Positions 6,013-13,907 of a stretch of 18,366 nt of DNA are shown here, in pieces. Origin of the DNA: Syntrophaceae bacterium CG2_30_49_12. Lineage in GTDB: Bacteria; Desulfobacterota; Syntrophia; Syntrophales; CG2-30-49-12. How positions within the stretch are numbered: the first letter of the stretch is position 1; every line of letters begins with the position of its first letter. The stretch covers positions 1 through 18,366 of the forward strand of contig MNZP01000029.1 in NCBI GenBank assembly GCA_001873675.1, read 5' to 3'. Position numbers and translations under genes: made by a program. A model generated the notes under the pieces. It was not told where the DNA came from, searched no databases, and saw only the letters and a list, made by a program, of their open reading frames with translations.

Positions 6013-6426
6013 ATGCGTTTACGAATTACGTTTCTTATGACGATGCTGGTTCTGTTCGGGGCGGCGGCATATGCAGCGCAGTCCCCGGAAAAGCGCGTTG
6101 TAGCAACGATCTCTCCGGACGGCGTACAGCGGGTGGAAATGACCGGCGGTGAATACTATTTTGATCCCAATGTTGTTGTAGTGAAGGTTAATGTGCCGGT
6201 AGAACTGAAGGTCAAGAAGGGCGAGGGGATTACACCCCATGATATTGCGATTAAAGCACCCGAAGCGGGAATTAACTTTGCCGAAGGACTGAGCAGCAAG
6301 CCGAAGGTCATCAAATTCACTGCGACAAAGGCGGGGAAATACCCCTTTGAGTGCACGAAGCGGTTTCTCTTCTTCAAGAGCCACAAGGAGCGTGGGATGC
6401 ACGGGGTGCTTGTGGTGGTTGAATAG
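6013..6426 (+). CDS. Secreted cupredoxin-fold protein
   Basis: A 137-aa protein with a signal peptide at residues 1-22 (MRLRITFLMTMLVLFGAAAYAA, cleavage probably after AYA or AA). The remaining about 115 residues form a single cupredoxin-like domain. Candidate type 1 or CuA-like copper ligands are H76 (TPHDIAI), C114 (YPFECTK), H124 (KSHKERG) and M129 or H130 (GMHG). The order His...Cys-x9-His-x4-Met fits the EfeO/cytochrome oxidase subunit II-like cupredoxins, with a longer Cys-His loop (FLFF) than usual. The likely location is the periplasm, with electron carriage or copper binding as the role. An excellent AGGAGG lies 6 bases before the ATG, and a strong promoter lies at 5916-5945. It is the first gene of a same-strand run ending with the permease at 8878. 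The redox partner cannot be named from the sequence. Confidence 0.82.
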   Translation: MRLRITFLMTMLVLFGAAAYAAQSPEKRVVATISPDGVQRVEMTGGEYYFDPNVVVVKVNVPVELKVKKGEGITPHDIAIKAPEAGINFAEGLSSKPKVIKFTATKAGKYPFECTKRFLFFKSHKERGMHGVLVVVE

Positions 6427-6506
6427 CTAAGTAGAGAACTCCTCATCTCATCTCCTCACCGTTAACGTCTCACAGCGAGATACAATTGCAATTGGAGAAA
6501 AACCCG

Positions 6507-6938
6507 GTGATCGATAACCAATTTCTGCCGTATCTCAAGCTTGCCCATGGCATGTTCAATCTGAGTATGATATTTCTATTCCTTTACCAGGGGCTTATGG
6601 GACTTGTGATCCGGCGGACGAGAAAGGCCGGTGCACCACTCCCTCTCACGGTGGTACGGAGACACCGGAAGGTTGGCCCGGTTCTGGTACTGTGGGGTAT
6701 CATGGGTTTTGTTGCAGGGGTTATCCTTATTCTGGTGGATAAAGGCAGGGTGTTAGAATATCCGCCTCACTTTGTAACCGGATTAACCATCGCACTGCTC
6801 TTGTCGGCGACCTATCTTGTCTCGCGCAGGATCAAAGGTCCTGATTCGCCGTTCCGGAAGCCCCATTTCGGCATCGGATTATTGTTGCTTCCCCTCTGCA
6901 TCATTCAGTCGGTACTGGGACTCGGAATATTACTGTAA
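6507..6938 (+). CDS. Four-helix membrane protein, DUF4079/cytochrome b561-like
   Basis: The GTG at 6507 is preferred because TTGGAG (6491-6496) lies 10 bases upstream. TTG codons at 6486 and 6492 are in frame but have poorer ribosome sites. That gives 143 aa with four hydrophobic helices: about 11-33, 57-77, 89-107 and 121-142. One histidine accompanies each helix (H14 in KLAHG, H53 in RRHRKVG, H88 in PPHFVTG, H120 in KPHFGIG). This is the pattern of haem b-ligating four-helix proteins such as cytochrome b561 and DUF4079. The inferred role is transmembrane electron transfer, perhaps between the quinone pool and the periplasmic cupredoxin encoded 80 bases upstream. Without an alignment the haem ligands are a guess, and a purely structural membrane protein remains possible. 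Confidence 0.6.
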   Translation: MIDNQFLPYLKLAHGMFNLSMIFLFLYQGLMGLVIRRTRKAGAPLPLTVVRRHRKVGPVLVLWGIMGFVAGVILILVDKGRVLEYPPHFVTGLTIALLLSATYLVSRRIKGPDSPFRKPHFGIGLLLLPLCIIQSVLGLGILL

Positions 6939-6970
6939 CGCATCTATAGTGGCCCCCTTTTTTTATTTTA

Positions 6971-6999
6971 AAATCCCTGTCTTTGAAGGGCAGGGATTT
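6971..6999 (+). promoter_or_regulatory. Intergenic hairpin upstream of the CBS gene
   Basis: AAATCCCTG (6971-6979) and CAGGGATTT (6991-6999) form a perfect 9-bp stem with an 11-base loop. The T-run (about 6958-6965) lies before, not after, the stem, so it is not a standard terminator in the + direction. It may act as an mRNA end-protecting or partial attenuating structure between the membrane-protein gene and the CBS gene. Confidence 0.5.
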
Positions 7000-7022
7000 A
7001 ATCTTAGATATAGGAGGAAGGT

Positions 7023-7511
7023 GTGAAAGCTAAAGATTTGATGGTGCCTATTCAGGATTACCTGAAACCTGAAGCTACCCTCAGGGAGGCGGTCAATCTC
7101 CTCAGGGTGGCAAGAAAGGGGAAAGAGAGGCAGGGGGTTAAGGGATTGCCCGTCCTGGACAGGGATGGAAAAGTCGTGGGGATGCTGGCTATGAGAGACA
7201 TTCTTAAGGCGGTTTATCCGTCGTACATGTCAATGATGCATCTTGGCGATTTTGCCTGGGACGGGATGGTAGAATCCCTCGCAAAACAGGTGGGAAACGA
7301 CAGGGTAGAGGCGCACATGAGCAGAGATGTTGTGACCGTCCGGCAAGATAAACCCCTCATGGAGTGCGTGGACCATATCGTAACGCACAATGTGGCCAGG
7401 TTGGTCGTCTTAGACAAAACAGATAAGGTAGTGGGAATGCTCTACGAGAGAGACCTCTTCTTTTCCATTGTAAAAGCGATGCTTGATGAGAATAACAGAG
7501 GTGGAAAATGA
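7023..7511 (+). CDS. Tandem CBS-domain protein
   Basis: A 162-aa protein consisting of a CBS pair. The first CBS unit is at residues about 1-65 (KAKDLMVPIQDYLKPEATLR ... VKGLPVLDRDGKVVGMLAMRD). The second is at about 95-150 (VEAHMSRDVVTVRQDKPLME ... VARLVVLDKTDKVVGMLYERD). CBS pairs bind adenosine nucleotides and act as energy or ligand sensors. There is no fused catalytic domain. The GTG start at 7023 is preceded by AGGAGG (7012-7017). The stop overlaps the ATG of the permease gene by four bases (ATGA, 7508-7511), so the two proteins are probably made together, and this one may gate or sense for the transporter. No DNA-binding segment is visible. Confidence 0.85.
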   Translation: MKAKDLMVPIQDYLKPEATLREAVNLLRVARKGKERQGVKGLPVLDRDGKVVGMLAMRDILKAVYPSYMSMMHLGDFAWDGMVESLAKQVGNDRVEAHMSRDVVTVRQDKPLMECVDHIVTHNVARLVVLDKTDKVVGMLYERDLFFSIVKAMLDENNRGGK

Positions 7512-8878
7512 CTCCGGAAGCTGCCGCAGCCTCAAATCAGGTAGTGATGGGAGCGTCGTTCTGGATAGCGACGGCGCTTTTTCTCCTGGCCTATGGCCTG
7601 ATTGTTTCAGAGAAGATTCATAAGACCATTGTGGCAATATTCGGCGCCGCGCTGATGATTGTCCTGGGAATAGTTACCCAGGAAGATGCCTTTCATTCCA
7701 TAGACCTGGGGGTTGACTGGAACGTCATCTTTCTGCTGGTCAGTATGATGATCATTATCAATATCATGAAACCTACCGGTGTGTTCGAGTATATTGCCAT
7801 TAAGAGCGCCAAAGCGGCTAAGGGAAAGCCCTTCATGATTATGGTGATATTTTCTGTTGTCACGGCAGTTTTATCCGCCTTTCTTGACAATGTAACGACA
7901 GTCCTTCTCATCGCTCCGGTTACCCTGCTCATCTGTCAGGCCCTTGAACTCGATGTGGTGCCTTTCCTGATTACCGAAGCCCTCGCCTCGAATATAGGCG
8001 GAACGGCCACACTCATCGGAGATCCGCCGAATATCATGATTGCCTCAAGGGCCCACCTCGACTTTATGGCGTTTATCTACAATCTTTCACCGGTTATTGT
8101 AGTTGCGCTGATCGCCTATGTAATAACCCTCAAGTTCATCTTCGGCAGAAGGCTGACCGTAAAAGATGAGTTGCGGCAGAGGGTCATGGCGATGGACGAG
8201 AGGGAGGCGATAAAAGACCCCCGTCTCTTGAAGAAGTCTCTGGTTGTCCTTGCCATCACCATAACAGGTTTTGTATTGCATGGTATGCTGCATCTGGAAC
8301 CGGCTACGATCGCGCTGTTCGGCGCCGGACTCCTCCTTTTAGTCTCCGGCAATAAAGAACCCCACCGCATTCTGGCGGAAGCGGAATGGGCGACGCTCTT
8401 CTTCTTCGTGGGTCTGTTTATCATTATCGGAGGTGTGGTAAAGGTAGGCCTTATCAGATGGATGTCCGTGGAAGTGCTGAAGATCACTCAGGGGAATCTT
8501 CTCGGCACAAGTATGATTGTGATGTGGTTCTCCGCTTTTGCCTCGGCCTTTATTGATAACATTCCCTACGTTGCCACAATGAACCCCCTGATAATTGATA
8601 TGGCGAAGCAGCTCTGGCCTAATCTTTCCGGTCTTCAGCTTCTGCACCATCCGGACCTGATGCCTGTCTGGTGGTCGCTGGCCCTGGGGGCGTGTCTCGG
8701 CGGCAACGGAACGGCCATCGGCGCTTCGGCTAACGTCATTATCGTGGGCATGGCCGAAAAAATGGGTAAACCGATATCTTTCAAAAAGTTCATGCTGTAC
8801 GGCATGCCTCTGATGATCGAATCGGTGCTTATCTGTACAGTGTACGTCTGGTTAAGGTACTATGTCCTTAAGATATAA
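7508..8878 (+). CDS. ArsB/NhaD-type ion transporter (SLC13/CitMHS superfamily)
   Basis: A 456-aa inner-membrane protein with about 11-12 hydrophobic helices arranged as two related halves. The first half carries AFLDNVTTVLLIAPV (124-138) and ASNIGGTATLIGDPPNI (160-176). The second carries AFIDNIPYVATMNP (347-360) and LGGNGTAIGASANVI (397-411). These D-N and G-G-x-G-T-x-I-G motifs are the hairpin and unwound-helix substrate sites of the ion-transporter superfamily that includes NhaD Na+/H+ antiporters and ArsB. The IGDPPN motif is typical of NhaD/ArsB-like members. It likely moves a cation or oxyanion across the cytoplasmic membrane; the substrate is not decided by sequence. The start overlaps the CBS gene by four bases, indicating translational coupling. 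It is the last gene of the run that starts with the cupredoxin. Confidence 0.85.
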   Translation: MTPEAAAASNQVVMGASFWIATALFLLAYGLIVSEKIHKTIVAIFGAALMIVLGIVTQEDAFHSIDLGVDWNVIFLLVSMMIIINIMKPTGVFEYIAIKSAKAAKGKPFMIMVIFSVVTAVLSAFLDNVTTVLLIAPVTLLICQALELDVVPFLITEALASNIGGTATLIGDPPNIMIASRAHLDFMAFIYNLSPVIVVALIAYVITLKFIFGRRLTVKDELRQRVMAMDEREAIKDPRLLKKSLVVLAITITGFVLHGMLHLEPATIALFGAGLLLLVSGNKEPHRILAEAEWATLFFFVGLFIIIGGVVKVGLIRWMSVEVLKITQGNLLGTSMIVMWFSAFASAFIDNIPYVATMNPLIIDMAKQLWPNLSGLQLLHHPDLMPVWWSLALGACLGGNGTAIGASANVIIVGMAEKMGKPISFKKFMLYGMPLMIESVLICTVYVWLRYYVLKI

Positions 8879-8892
8879 ATTCAATTAGAATC

Positions 8893-9390
8893 ATGATTCC
8901 CATCATCTCCATCGTCGGCAGATCAAATGCAGGTAAGACGACACTGATAGAAAAACTGATTCCCGAACTGATCAGGAGAGGCTATCGTGTGGCTACCATA
9001 AAGCATGATGTCCACGGCTTTACCGTTGACCAGCAAGGAAAGGACAGTTGGCGCCATAAAAAAGCAGGGGCCCGTACCGCCGTCATCTCATCACCATGGA
9101 AGGTAGCCGTCATCGAGGATGTGGAAAGAGATCATACTATTGCTGAACTTAGAGACAGATATATCAGGGATGTGGATATTATCTTATCCGAAGGGTACAA
9201 AGGGAACCCCCACCCCAAGATAGAGGTCTTTCGCGCGGCGCTGGAAAGCAACCTTCTCTGTTCTCAGGGGGATAATTTGTTTGCCATTGCTGGTGATCAG
9301 CCGCTAAAAGCCGGTGTGCCCTGTTTTGATATCAATGATGTGACAGGATTGGTTGACCTTATCGAAAGGGAATTTCTACTAATAAGGTAG
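8893..9390 (+). CDS. mobB: Molybdopterin-guanine dinucleotide biosynthesis protein B
   Basis: A 165-aa GTPase. It has Walker A GRSNAGKT (residues 9-16) after the strand MIPIISIV, the MobB-typical IKHDVHGF segment (about 37-44), DSWRHKKAGA (about 52-61) and ILSEGYKG (about 97-104). These define MobB, which binds GTP and assists MobA in attaching GMP to molybdopterin to form the guanine dinucleotide cofactor used by formate dehydrogenases, DMSO reductase-family enzymes and others. The length is normal for a stand-alone MobB. The ATG lies 14 bases after the permease stop with no strong ribosome site, so it may be translated by coupling. No mobA, moaA or moeA is adjacent within the window. Confidence 0.92.
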   Translation: MIPIISIVGRSNAGKTTLIEKLIPELIRRGYRVATIKHDVHGFTVDQQGKDSWRHKKAGARTAVISSPWKVAVIEDVERDHTIAELRDRYIRDVDIILSEGYKGNPHPKIEVFRAALESNLLCSQGDNLFAIAGDQPLKAGVPCFDINDVTGLVDLIEREFLLIR

Positions 9391-9398
9391 ATAGACTG

Positions 9399-9455
9399 TA
9401 GGCTTTTAGACTGTTAGGAACACGCCATGTGCAACGACTAACAGCCTTCAGCCTA
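9399..9455 (+). repeat. Palindromic intergenic element between mobB and recD2
   Basis: CTGTTAG (9411-9417) pairs with CTAACAG (9438-9444). The outer arm TAGGCT (9399-9404) pairs with AGCCTA (9450-9455), giving a long imperfect hairpin with a 20-base loop. There is no T-run, so it is not a clear terminator. It resembles small dispersed palindromic repeats and fills most of the 88-base gap. Confidence 0.5.
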
Positions 9456-9478
9456 AACACCTGAGTATTTACGATTCA

Positions 9479-11698
9479 ATGACCTCAGAAAATCTCATAG
9501 ATTTCCAGGGCCAGATCGAGCGCATTACCTATACGAATGAGGAAAACGGATACACCATCGCCAGGGTGAAGGTCTATGGCCGGCGGGAATTGGTTACCGT
9601 GATCGGCAGCCTTTTCCATCCCGCGCCGGGCGAAATCATCAGGATGAAAGGCAGATGGAGCAATCATCCCCAATATGGGGAGCAATTCAAGATCGTCTCC
9701 TGTCAGTGCACAACTCCCGCTTCTGTTTACGGAATGGAGAAGTACCTCGGGTCCGGACTGATCAAGGGTGTCGGTCCCGTGATGGCCAGACGCATCGTCA
9801 GGAAATTTAAAGAGGAAACGCTCAACGTTATCGAGCATGATATTGACAAACTCTCTCTGGTTCCCGGTATCGGCGGGAAGCGGATAGAGATGATCAAAAA
9901 GGCATGGGAAGAGCAGAAGGAGATTCGACAGGTCATGCTCTTTCTCCAGTCCCATGATGTCACTCCCGGATATGCGGCCAGGATCTTCAGGCAATACGGC
10001 AATGACTCCATCAGGGTTGTTAAGGAAAATCCCTACCGTCTGGCGACAGATGTAGCCGGCATCGGATTTATCACCGCCGACAGGATTGCGGAGAAATTGG
10101 GATTTGCCAGGGACTCGGCATTGAGGGCCGAGGCGGGGATCCTCTATGTCCTCAGTGAACTTGCCGATGAGGGGCATGTTTACTACCCCTATGAAGCTCT
10201 TATTGCTGAAGGCCGGAAAATTCTCGAGGTGGAAAGGGAAATTGTCGCCGAGGCCATAAATGCCGTCGGTAGGGACAGAAGGATTGTCATTGAGGCCTGC
10301 CTCGAACGTATGGGAAAGGACTCAAGTATAAACGCCGGAGAAACAGTAGATACCGGCAGGGCGGTTTACCTTGCCCCCTTTTATATTTCGGAAACAAATA
10401 TCGCCGTCCGCCTGGCCTCACTGGCCCGCGCCCCGGAGATCATCAGAAAGATTGATGCCCAAAAGGCGGTCCAATGGGTTCAGGAAAAACTTCACATTAC
10501 CCTGGCGGACAAACAGATTGAAGCCGTCAGGTGCGCCGCCCGGCAGAAGGTGATGGTCATTACCGGTGGTCCCGGCACCGGTAAGACGACGATCATCAAG
10601 GCAATTCTCAGGATTTTCTCCGCCGTCAGGGCGAAAATCATGCTTGCCGCCCCGACGGGGAGAGCGGCAAAGAGGATGAGTGAGGCCACGGGGTACGAAG
10701 CCAAAACGATCCATCGGATGCTTGAGTACAGCATGCAGAAAAGTGGTTTTCAGAAAAACGACCAGTCCCCTCTCAACTGCCATTTACTGGTTGTTGACGA
10801 GGCTTCCATGATTGATACTATCCTGATGCACCATCTCCTGAAGGCGGTGCCCGTCAGGGCGACACTCATCCTGGTCGGTGATGTGAACCAGCTTCCCTCC
10901 GTCGGAGCCGGGAATGTCCTCAAAGATATCATTGATTCCGGGACAGTTCCGGTGGTTGAACTGACGGAGATCTTCCGCCAGGCAAGGGATAGCTCTATAA
11001 TCGTCAACGCTCATAAAATCAACGAGGGAACGATCCCTTATCTGAAGTCTTCTCCGGAAAAGCTCCAGGACTTCTATTTCATTCCCGAGGAGGAACCGGA
11101 AAAAGTCCTTGCCCTGATCATTACCCTTGTCAGAGAACGGATACCTAAAAGGTTTCATTTTGATCCCTTTGACGATATTCAAGTTCTCACCCCCATGCAC
11201 AGGGGTACGGTGGGGGCCGAGAATTTGAACATGGCCCTGCAGAAGGCCCTGAATCCCCGGGATGATGGGATAATCCGGGGGGGAAGGAATTTCAGAATCG
11301 GCGATAAGGTGATGCAGATCAGGAATAACTATAACAAAGACGTTTACAACGGGGATATCGGCCGGATAACCGGCATTGATGAGGAAGCTCAAGAGGTTAC
11401 CGTAACCATTGATGAGAGGCAGGTGACCTACGATTACGGTGAGCTTGATGAGCTCGTCCATGCCTATGCTGTGTCTGTTCACAAATCTCAGGGGTCGGAG
11501 TATCCGGCGGCGGTTATTCCCATCGTAACCCAGCATTATATGCTTCTCCAGAGAAACCTCCTCTACACAGCGGTGACCAGGGGGAGAAAACTTGTCGTTT
11601 TGGTGGGATCCAAAAGGGCGCTGGCGATTGCCGTGAAGAACAATAAAACCCACAGGCGTTACACCTTGTTGAAACAGCGGTTGATTGCCAATTTTTGA
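9479..11698 (+). CDS. recD2: RecD-like DNA helicase, RecD2 type
   Basis: A 739-aa protein, the normal size for stand-alone RecD2. The N-terminus (about 7-75) is an OB-like domain (IERITYTNEENGYTIARVKV). Tandem helix-hairpin-helix segments follow (GLIKGVGPVMARRIV and VPGIGGKRIEMIKKA, about 97-142). The superfamily 1B motor has Walker A GGPGTGKTT at 363-371, APTGRAAKRM (motif Ia region), VVDEAS at 438-443 (Walker B), GDVNQLPSVGAG (motif III), and a C-terminal YAVSVHKSQGSE motif followed by LLYTAVTRGRK. RecD2 is a 5'-3' helicase acting in DNA repair, known in bacteria with or without RecBC. The ATG at 9479 has only a weak ribosome site, and no in-frame alternative looks better. No recB or recC lies nearby. 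A 93-base gap without structure separates it from dppD. Confidence 0.95.
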   Translation: MTSENLIDFQGQIERITYTNEENGYTIARVKVYGRRELVTVIGSLFHPAPGEIIRMKGRWSNHPQYGEQFKIVSCQCTTPASVYGMEKYLGSGLIKGVGPVMARRIVRKFKEETLNVIEHDIDKLSLVPGIGGKRIEMIKKAWEEQKEIRQVMLFLQSHDVTPGYAARIFRQYGNDSIRVVKENPYRLATDVAGIGFITADRIAEKLGFARDSALRAEAGILYVLSELADEGHVYYPYEALIAEGRKILEVEREIVAEAINAVGRDRRIVIEACLERMGKDSSINAGETVDTGRAVYLAPFYISETNIAVRLASLARAPEIIRKIDAQKAVQWVQEKLHITLADKQIEAVRCAARQKVMVITGGPGTGKTTIIKAILRIFSAVRAKIMLAAPTGRAAKRMSEATGYEAKTIHRMLEYSMQKSGFQKNDQSPLNCHLLVVDEASMIDTILMHHLLKAVPVRATLILVGDVNQLPSVGAGNVLKDIIDSGTVPVVELTEIFRQARDSSIIVNAHKINEGTIPYLKSSPEKLQDFYFIPEEEPEKVLALIITLVRERIPKRFHFDPFDDIQVLTPMHRGTVGAENLNMALQKALNPRDDGIIRGGRNFRIGDKVMQIRNNYNKDVYNGDIGRITGIDEEAQEVTVTIDERQVTYDYGELDELVHAYAVSVHKSQGSEYPAAVIPIVTQHYMLLQRNLLYTAVTRGRKLVVLVGSKRALAIAVKNNKTHRRYTLLKQRLIANF

Positions 11699-11791
11699 TA
11701 AGAGCTTCTTCTGCCTGGAGATGTGCAGGTAGAGATCGGTTCATTGGGTGGTCTTCAGAGATACATTTAATGTGCGAGGTTACAATTTTCC

Positions 11792-12778
11792 GTGAACGGT
11801 AAGCTGCGGCCAATTCTTGAAGTAAAAGATCTCAGTACCCACTTTGCGACACAAAGTGGTATCGTCCGGGCTGTTGATGGTGTGGACCTTGCCGTTAATA
11901 AAGGTGATACGCTGGGTGTTGTTGGGGAATCCGGCTGTGGAAAGACCGTTCTGGCCCTTTCCATCATGCGACTGGTACCGACACTGTCGGGCCGGATTGT
12001 CTCCGGGAGTGTCCTGTTTGAAGGTCTTGACCTCCTCCGTCTTAGAGAGAAAGAGATGCAGAGGATGCGGGGTAAAGATATCTCCATGATCTTTCAGGAG
12101 CCCATGACTTCTTTGAACCCCGTATTCAGAATAGGAGAACAGATTGCTGAGGTGATCAGACTGCACCAGGATCTCTCGAGAAGGGATGCCCTGAATCGCG
12201 CCGTCGAGATGCTTCGGCTTGTAGGAATACCTTCTCCTGAAAGGCGTATTAGGGATTACCCCCATCAGATGAGCGGAGGAATGCGTCAGAGGGTGATGAT
12301 TGCCATTGCCCTGGCCTGCAATCCCCGGTTGATGCTGGCCGATGAGCCGACGACCGCCCTCGATGTGACCATACAGGCCCAGATCATTGATCTGATAAAC
12401 GAACTGAAAGACCAAGTCGGCGCCTCGGTGGTAATGATTACCCATGATCTCGGGGTGATTGCTGAAACGGCCAGGTTTGTAGTTGTTATGTATGCCGGTA
12501 AGGTTGTTGAATACGGCCCTGTGGAAGATATTTTTTCCTCACCCTTACATCCCTATACCGTCGGTCTGCTGGAAGCCATTCCGAGGATGGACGGAATCAT
12601 GGGGCGGGATAGTTATCTAAAGGTGATACCCGGCGTTGTTCCCGGTCTGCATAATCAGCCCTGGGGGTGTCGCTTTTTTGATCGCTGTTCTTATGTGATG
12701 ACGATCTGTCGGCAGGAGGAACCGGCGCTCAAGGAAAAAACGTCCGGTCACCCGGTACGGTGCTGGAGGTATGTATGA
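11792..12778 (+). CDS. dppD: Oligopeptide/dipeptide ABC transporter ATP-binding protein DppD/OppD
   Basis: A 328-aa ABC ATPase with Walker A GESGCGKT (45-52), Q-loop FQEPMTSLNP (101-110), signature SGGMRQR (161-167), Walker B LMLADEP (180-186) and the H-loop MITHDLG. The C-terminal oligo_HPY extension carries the cysteine cluster (GCRFFDRCSYVMTIC...C) that binds an iron-sulfur cluster in characterised members. It would power import of di- or oligopeptides or nickel together with DppF and two permeases. The start is GTG at 11792 with GAGGT about 12 bases upstream. Upstream is recD2, not the permease genes dppBC or a substrate-binding gene, so this ATPase pair must use membrane partners encoded elsewhere. 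Confidence 0.92.
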   Translation: MNGKLRPILEVKDLSTHFATQSGIVRAVDGVDLAVNKGDTLGVVGESGCGKTVLALSIMRLVPTLSGRIVSGSVLFEGLDLLRLREKEMQRMRGKDISMIFQEPMTSLNPVFRIGEQIAEVIRLHQDLSRRDALNRAVEMLRLVGIPSPERRIRDYPHQMSGGMRQRVMIAIALACNPRLMLADEPTTALDVTIQAQIIDLINELKDQVGASVVMITHDLGVIAETARFVVVMYAGKVVEYGPVEDIFSSPLHPYTVGLLEAIPRMDGIMGRDSYLKVIPGVVPGLHNQPWGCRFFDRCSYVMTICRQEEPALKEKTSGHPVRCWRYV

Positions 12779-12784
12779 CGGTTC

Positions 12785-12838
12785 CGTAAAAAACTCCCAT
12801 ACTTCGTGGTGCCCCACGGGGCATGGGAGTTTTTTACG
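12785..12838 (+). terminator. Long perfect hairpin between dppD and dppF
   Basis: CGTAAAAAACTCCCAT (12785-12800) and ATGGGAGTTTTTTACG (12823-12838) are perfect 16-bp inverted arms around a 22-base loop that itself contains GC-rich pairing (TGCCCC/GGGGCA). The A6 and T6 tracts inside the arms would let it act as a bidirectional intrinsic terminator with a GC stem (ACTCCCAT/ATGGGAGT). It could also be a dispersed palindromic repeat. It starts six bases after the dppD stop. Confidence 0.7.
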
Positions 12839-12869
12839 AGAGCACATGCATAACTGGAGTGAAGGAGTG

Positions 12870-13841
12870 ATGAATGACCTCTTATTGGATATCAGGGGAC
12901 TAAAGAAATATTTTACCGTCTCAGGAGGATTTCTGTCTAGTAGGCGTAGTGTGGTCAACGCTGTGGATGATATCCATCTGAAAATCTACAGGGGGGAGAC
13001 ACTGGGACTTGTCGGGGAATCGGGCTGTGGGAAATCCACTCTGGGGCGTCTGATCATGAGGCTTGAGGAACCGACGGGGGGAGAAATTTTCTTTCATGGC
13101 GAAAACATCCTTGACTATTCAGGTGAATTATTGAAAAACTTTCGCCGAAAAGTACAGATTATCTTCCAGGATCCCTATGCCTCCCTTAATCCGAGAAGGA
13201 CGGCAGGGAGCATTATTGGCGAACCCCTCATTATTCACAAACTTTCTGGTCGAGACGATCAAAAGGAAAAGATATCACAACTCATGGAAGTGGTAGGACT
13301 CAGCGGGGAACAGGTGGGACGGTATCCCCATGAGTTCAGCGGCGGTCAGAGACAGCGTATCTGCATCGCCAGAGCTATTGCCATCAAACCGGAACTGATC
13401 GTGGCTGATGAACCGGTCTCGGCGCTCGATGTATCCATCCAGGCCCAGATATTGAATCTCCTGAAGGATCTCCAGAAAGACTTCGGTTTGACCTACCTTT
13501 TCATCTCCCATGATCTCAGCGTGGTTCGGTATATGAGTGATAGAATTGCCGTGATGTATTTAGGGGAAATTGTCGAACTTACAAGGAACAGAGAACTTTA
13601 CGAATGTCCCCTGCATCCCTATACCAGAGTTCTTCTCTCCGCTGTACCGATACCTGACCCGGCAAGGAAGAGAAAGAGGAAGATCGTTACCGGTGATATG
13701 CCTACCCCCCTTGATCCGCCGCGGGGATGTGCCTTTCATCCCCGATGTCCGGAGAAAATAGATGTTTGTGATAAAATTGAGCCGGTACTTAAAAACAGAG
13801 CCGGTAATAGTGGACATTTTGTGGCCTGTCATCTCCGGTGA
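12870..13841 (+). CDS. dppF: Oligopeptide/dipeptide ABC transporter ATP-binding protein DppF/OppF
   Basis: A 323-aa ABC ATPase from the ATG at 12870. The frame is open further back (ATG 12846, ATG 12771), but the upstream codons run through the hairpin at 12785-12838. The family's usual N-terminus (MNDLLLDIRGLKKYF) begins here, with GGAG ten bases upstream. It has Walker A GESGCGKS (49-56), Q-loop FQDPYASLNPR (99-109), signature FSGGQRQR (156-163), Walker B LIVADEP (176-182) and H-loop ISHDLS. The C-terminal extension is Cys-rich (CAFHPRCPEKIDVC...C). It partners DppD as the second ATPase of a peptide importer. A likely terminator lies between the two genes, so dppF may be expressed less than dppD or from its own start. 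Confidence 0.9.
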   Translation: MNDLLLDIRGLKKYFTVSGGFLSSRRSVVNAVDDIHLKIYRGETLGLVGESGCGKSTLGRLIMRLEEPTGGEIFFHGENILDYSGELLKNFRRKVQIIFQDPYASLNPRRTAGSIIGEPLIIHKLSGRDDQKEKISQLMEVVGLSGEQVGRYPHEFSGGQRQRICIARAIAIKPELIVADEPVSALDVSIQAQILNLLKDLQKDFGLTYLFISHDLSVVRYMSDRIAVMYLGEIVELTRNRELYECPLHPYTRVLLSAVPIPDPARKRKRKIVTGDMPTPLDPPRGCAFHPRCPEKIDVCDKIEPVLKNRAGNSGHFVACHLR

Positions 13842-13907
13842 TAGGGATCAATGTTGTCCAACTGAACTTGACGCCAGGATATATTGATAGTATTAGGATG
13901 TTATTGT

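Noticed and set aside
10784..11653. 289-codon minus-strand ORF inside recD2
   Set aside because: It is fully antisense to the helicase motor domain with no protein family features; a shadow of GC-skewed codon use.
12771..12869. Extended N-terminus of DppF from ATG 12771
   Set aside because: These codons run through a perfect 16-bp-arm hairpin and encode nothing like the family's N-terminus, which begins at 12870.
13868..13896. TTGACG with 17-bp spacer to TATTAG before gcvH
   Set aside because: Transcription would start about 5 bases before the ATG, leaving the TTAGGA ribosome site inside the -10 box, so the two signals conflict; the -10 match is only four of six.
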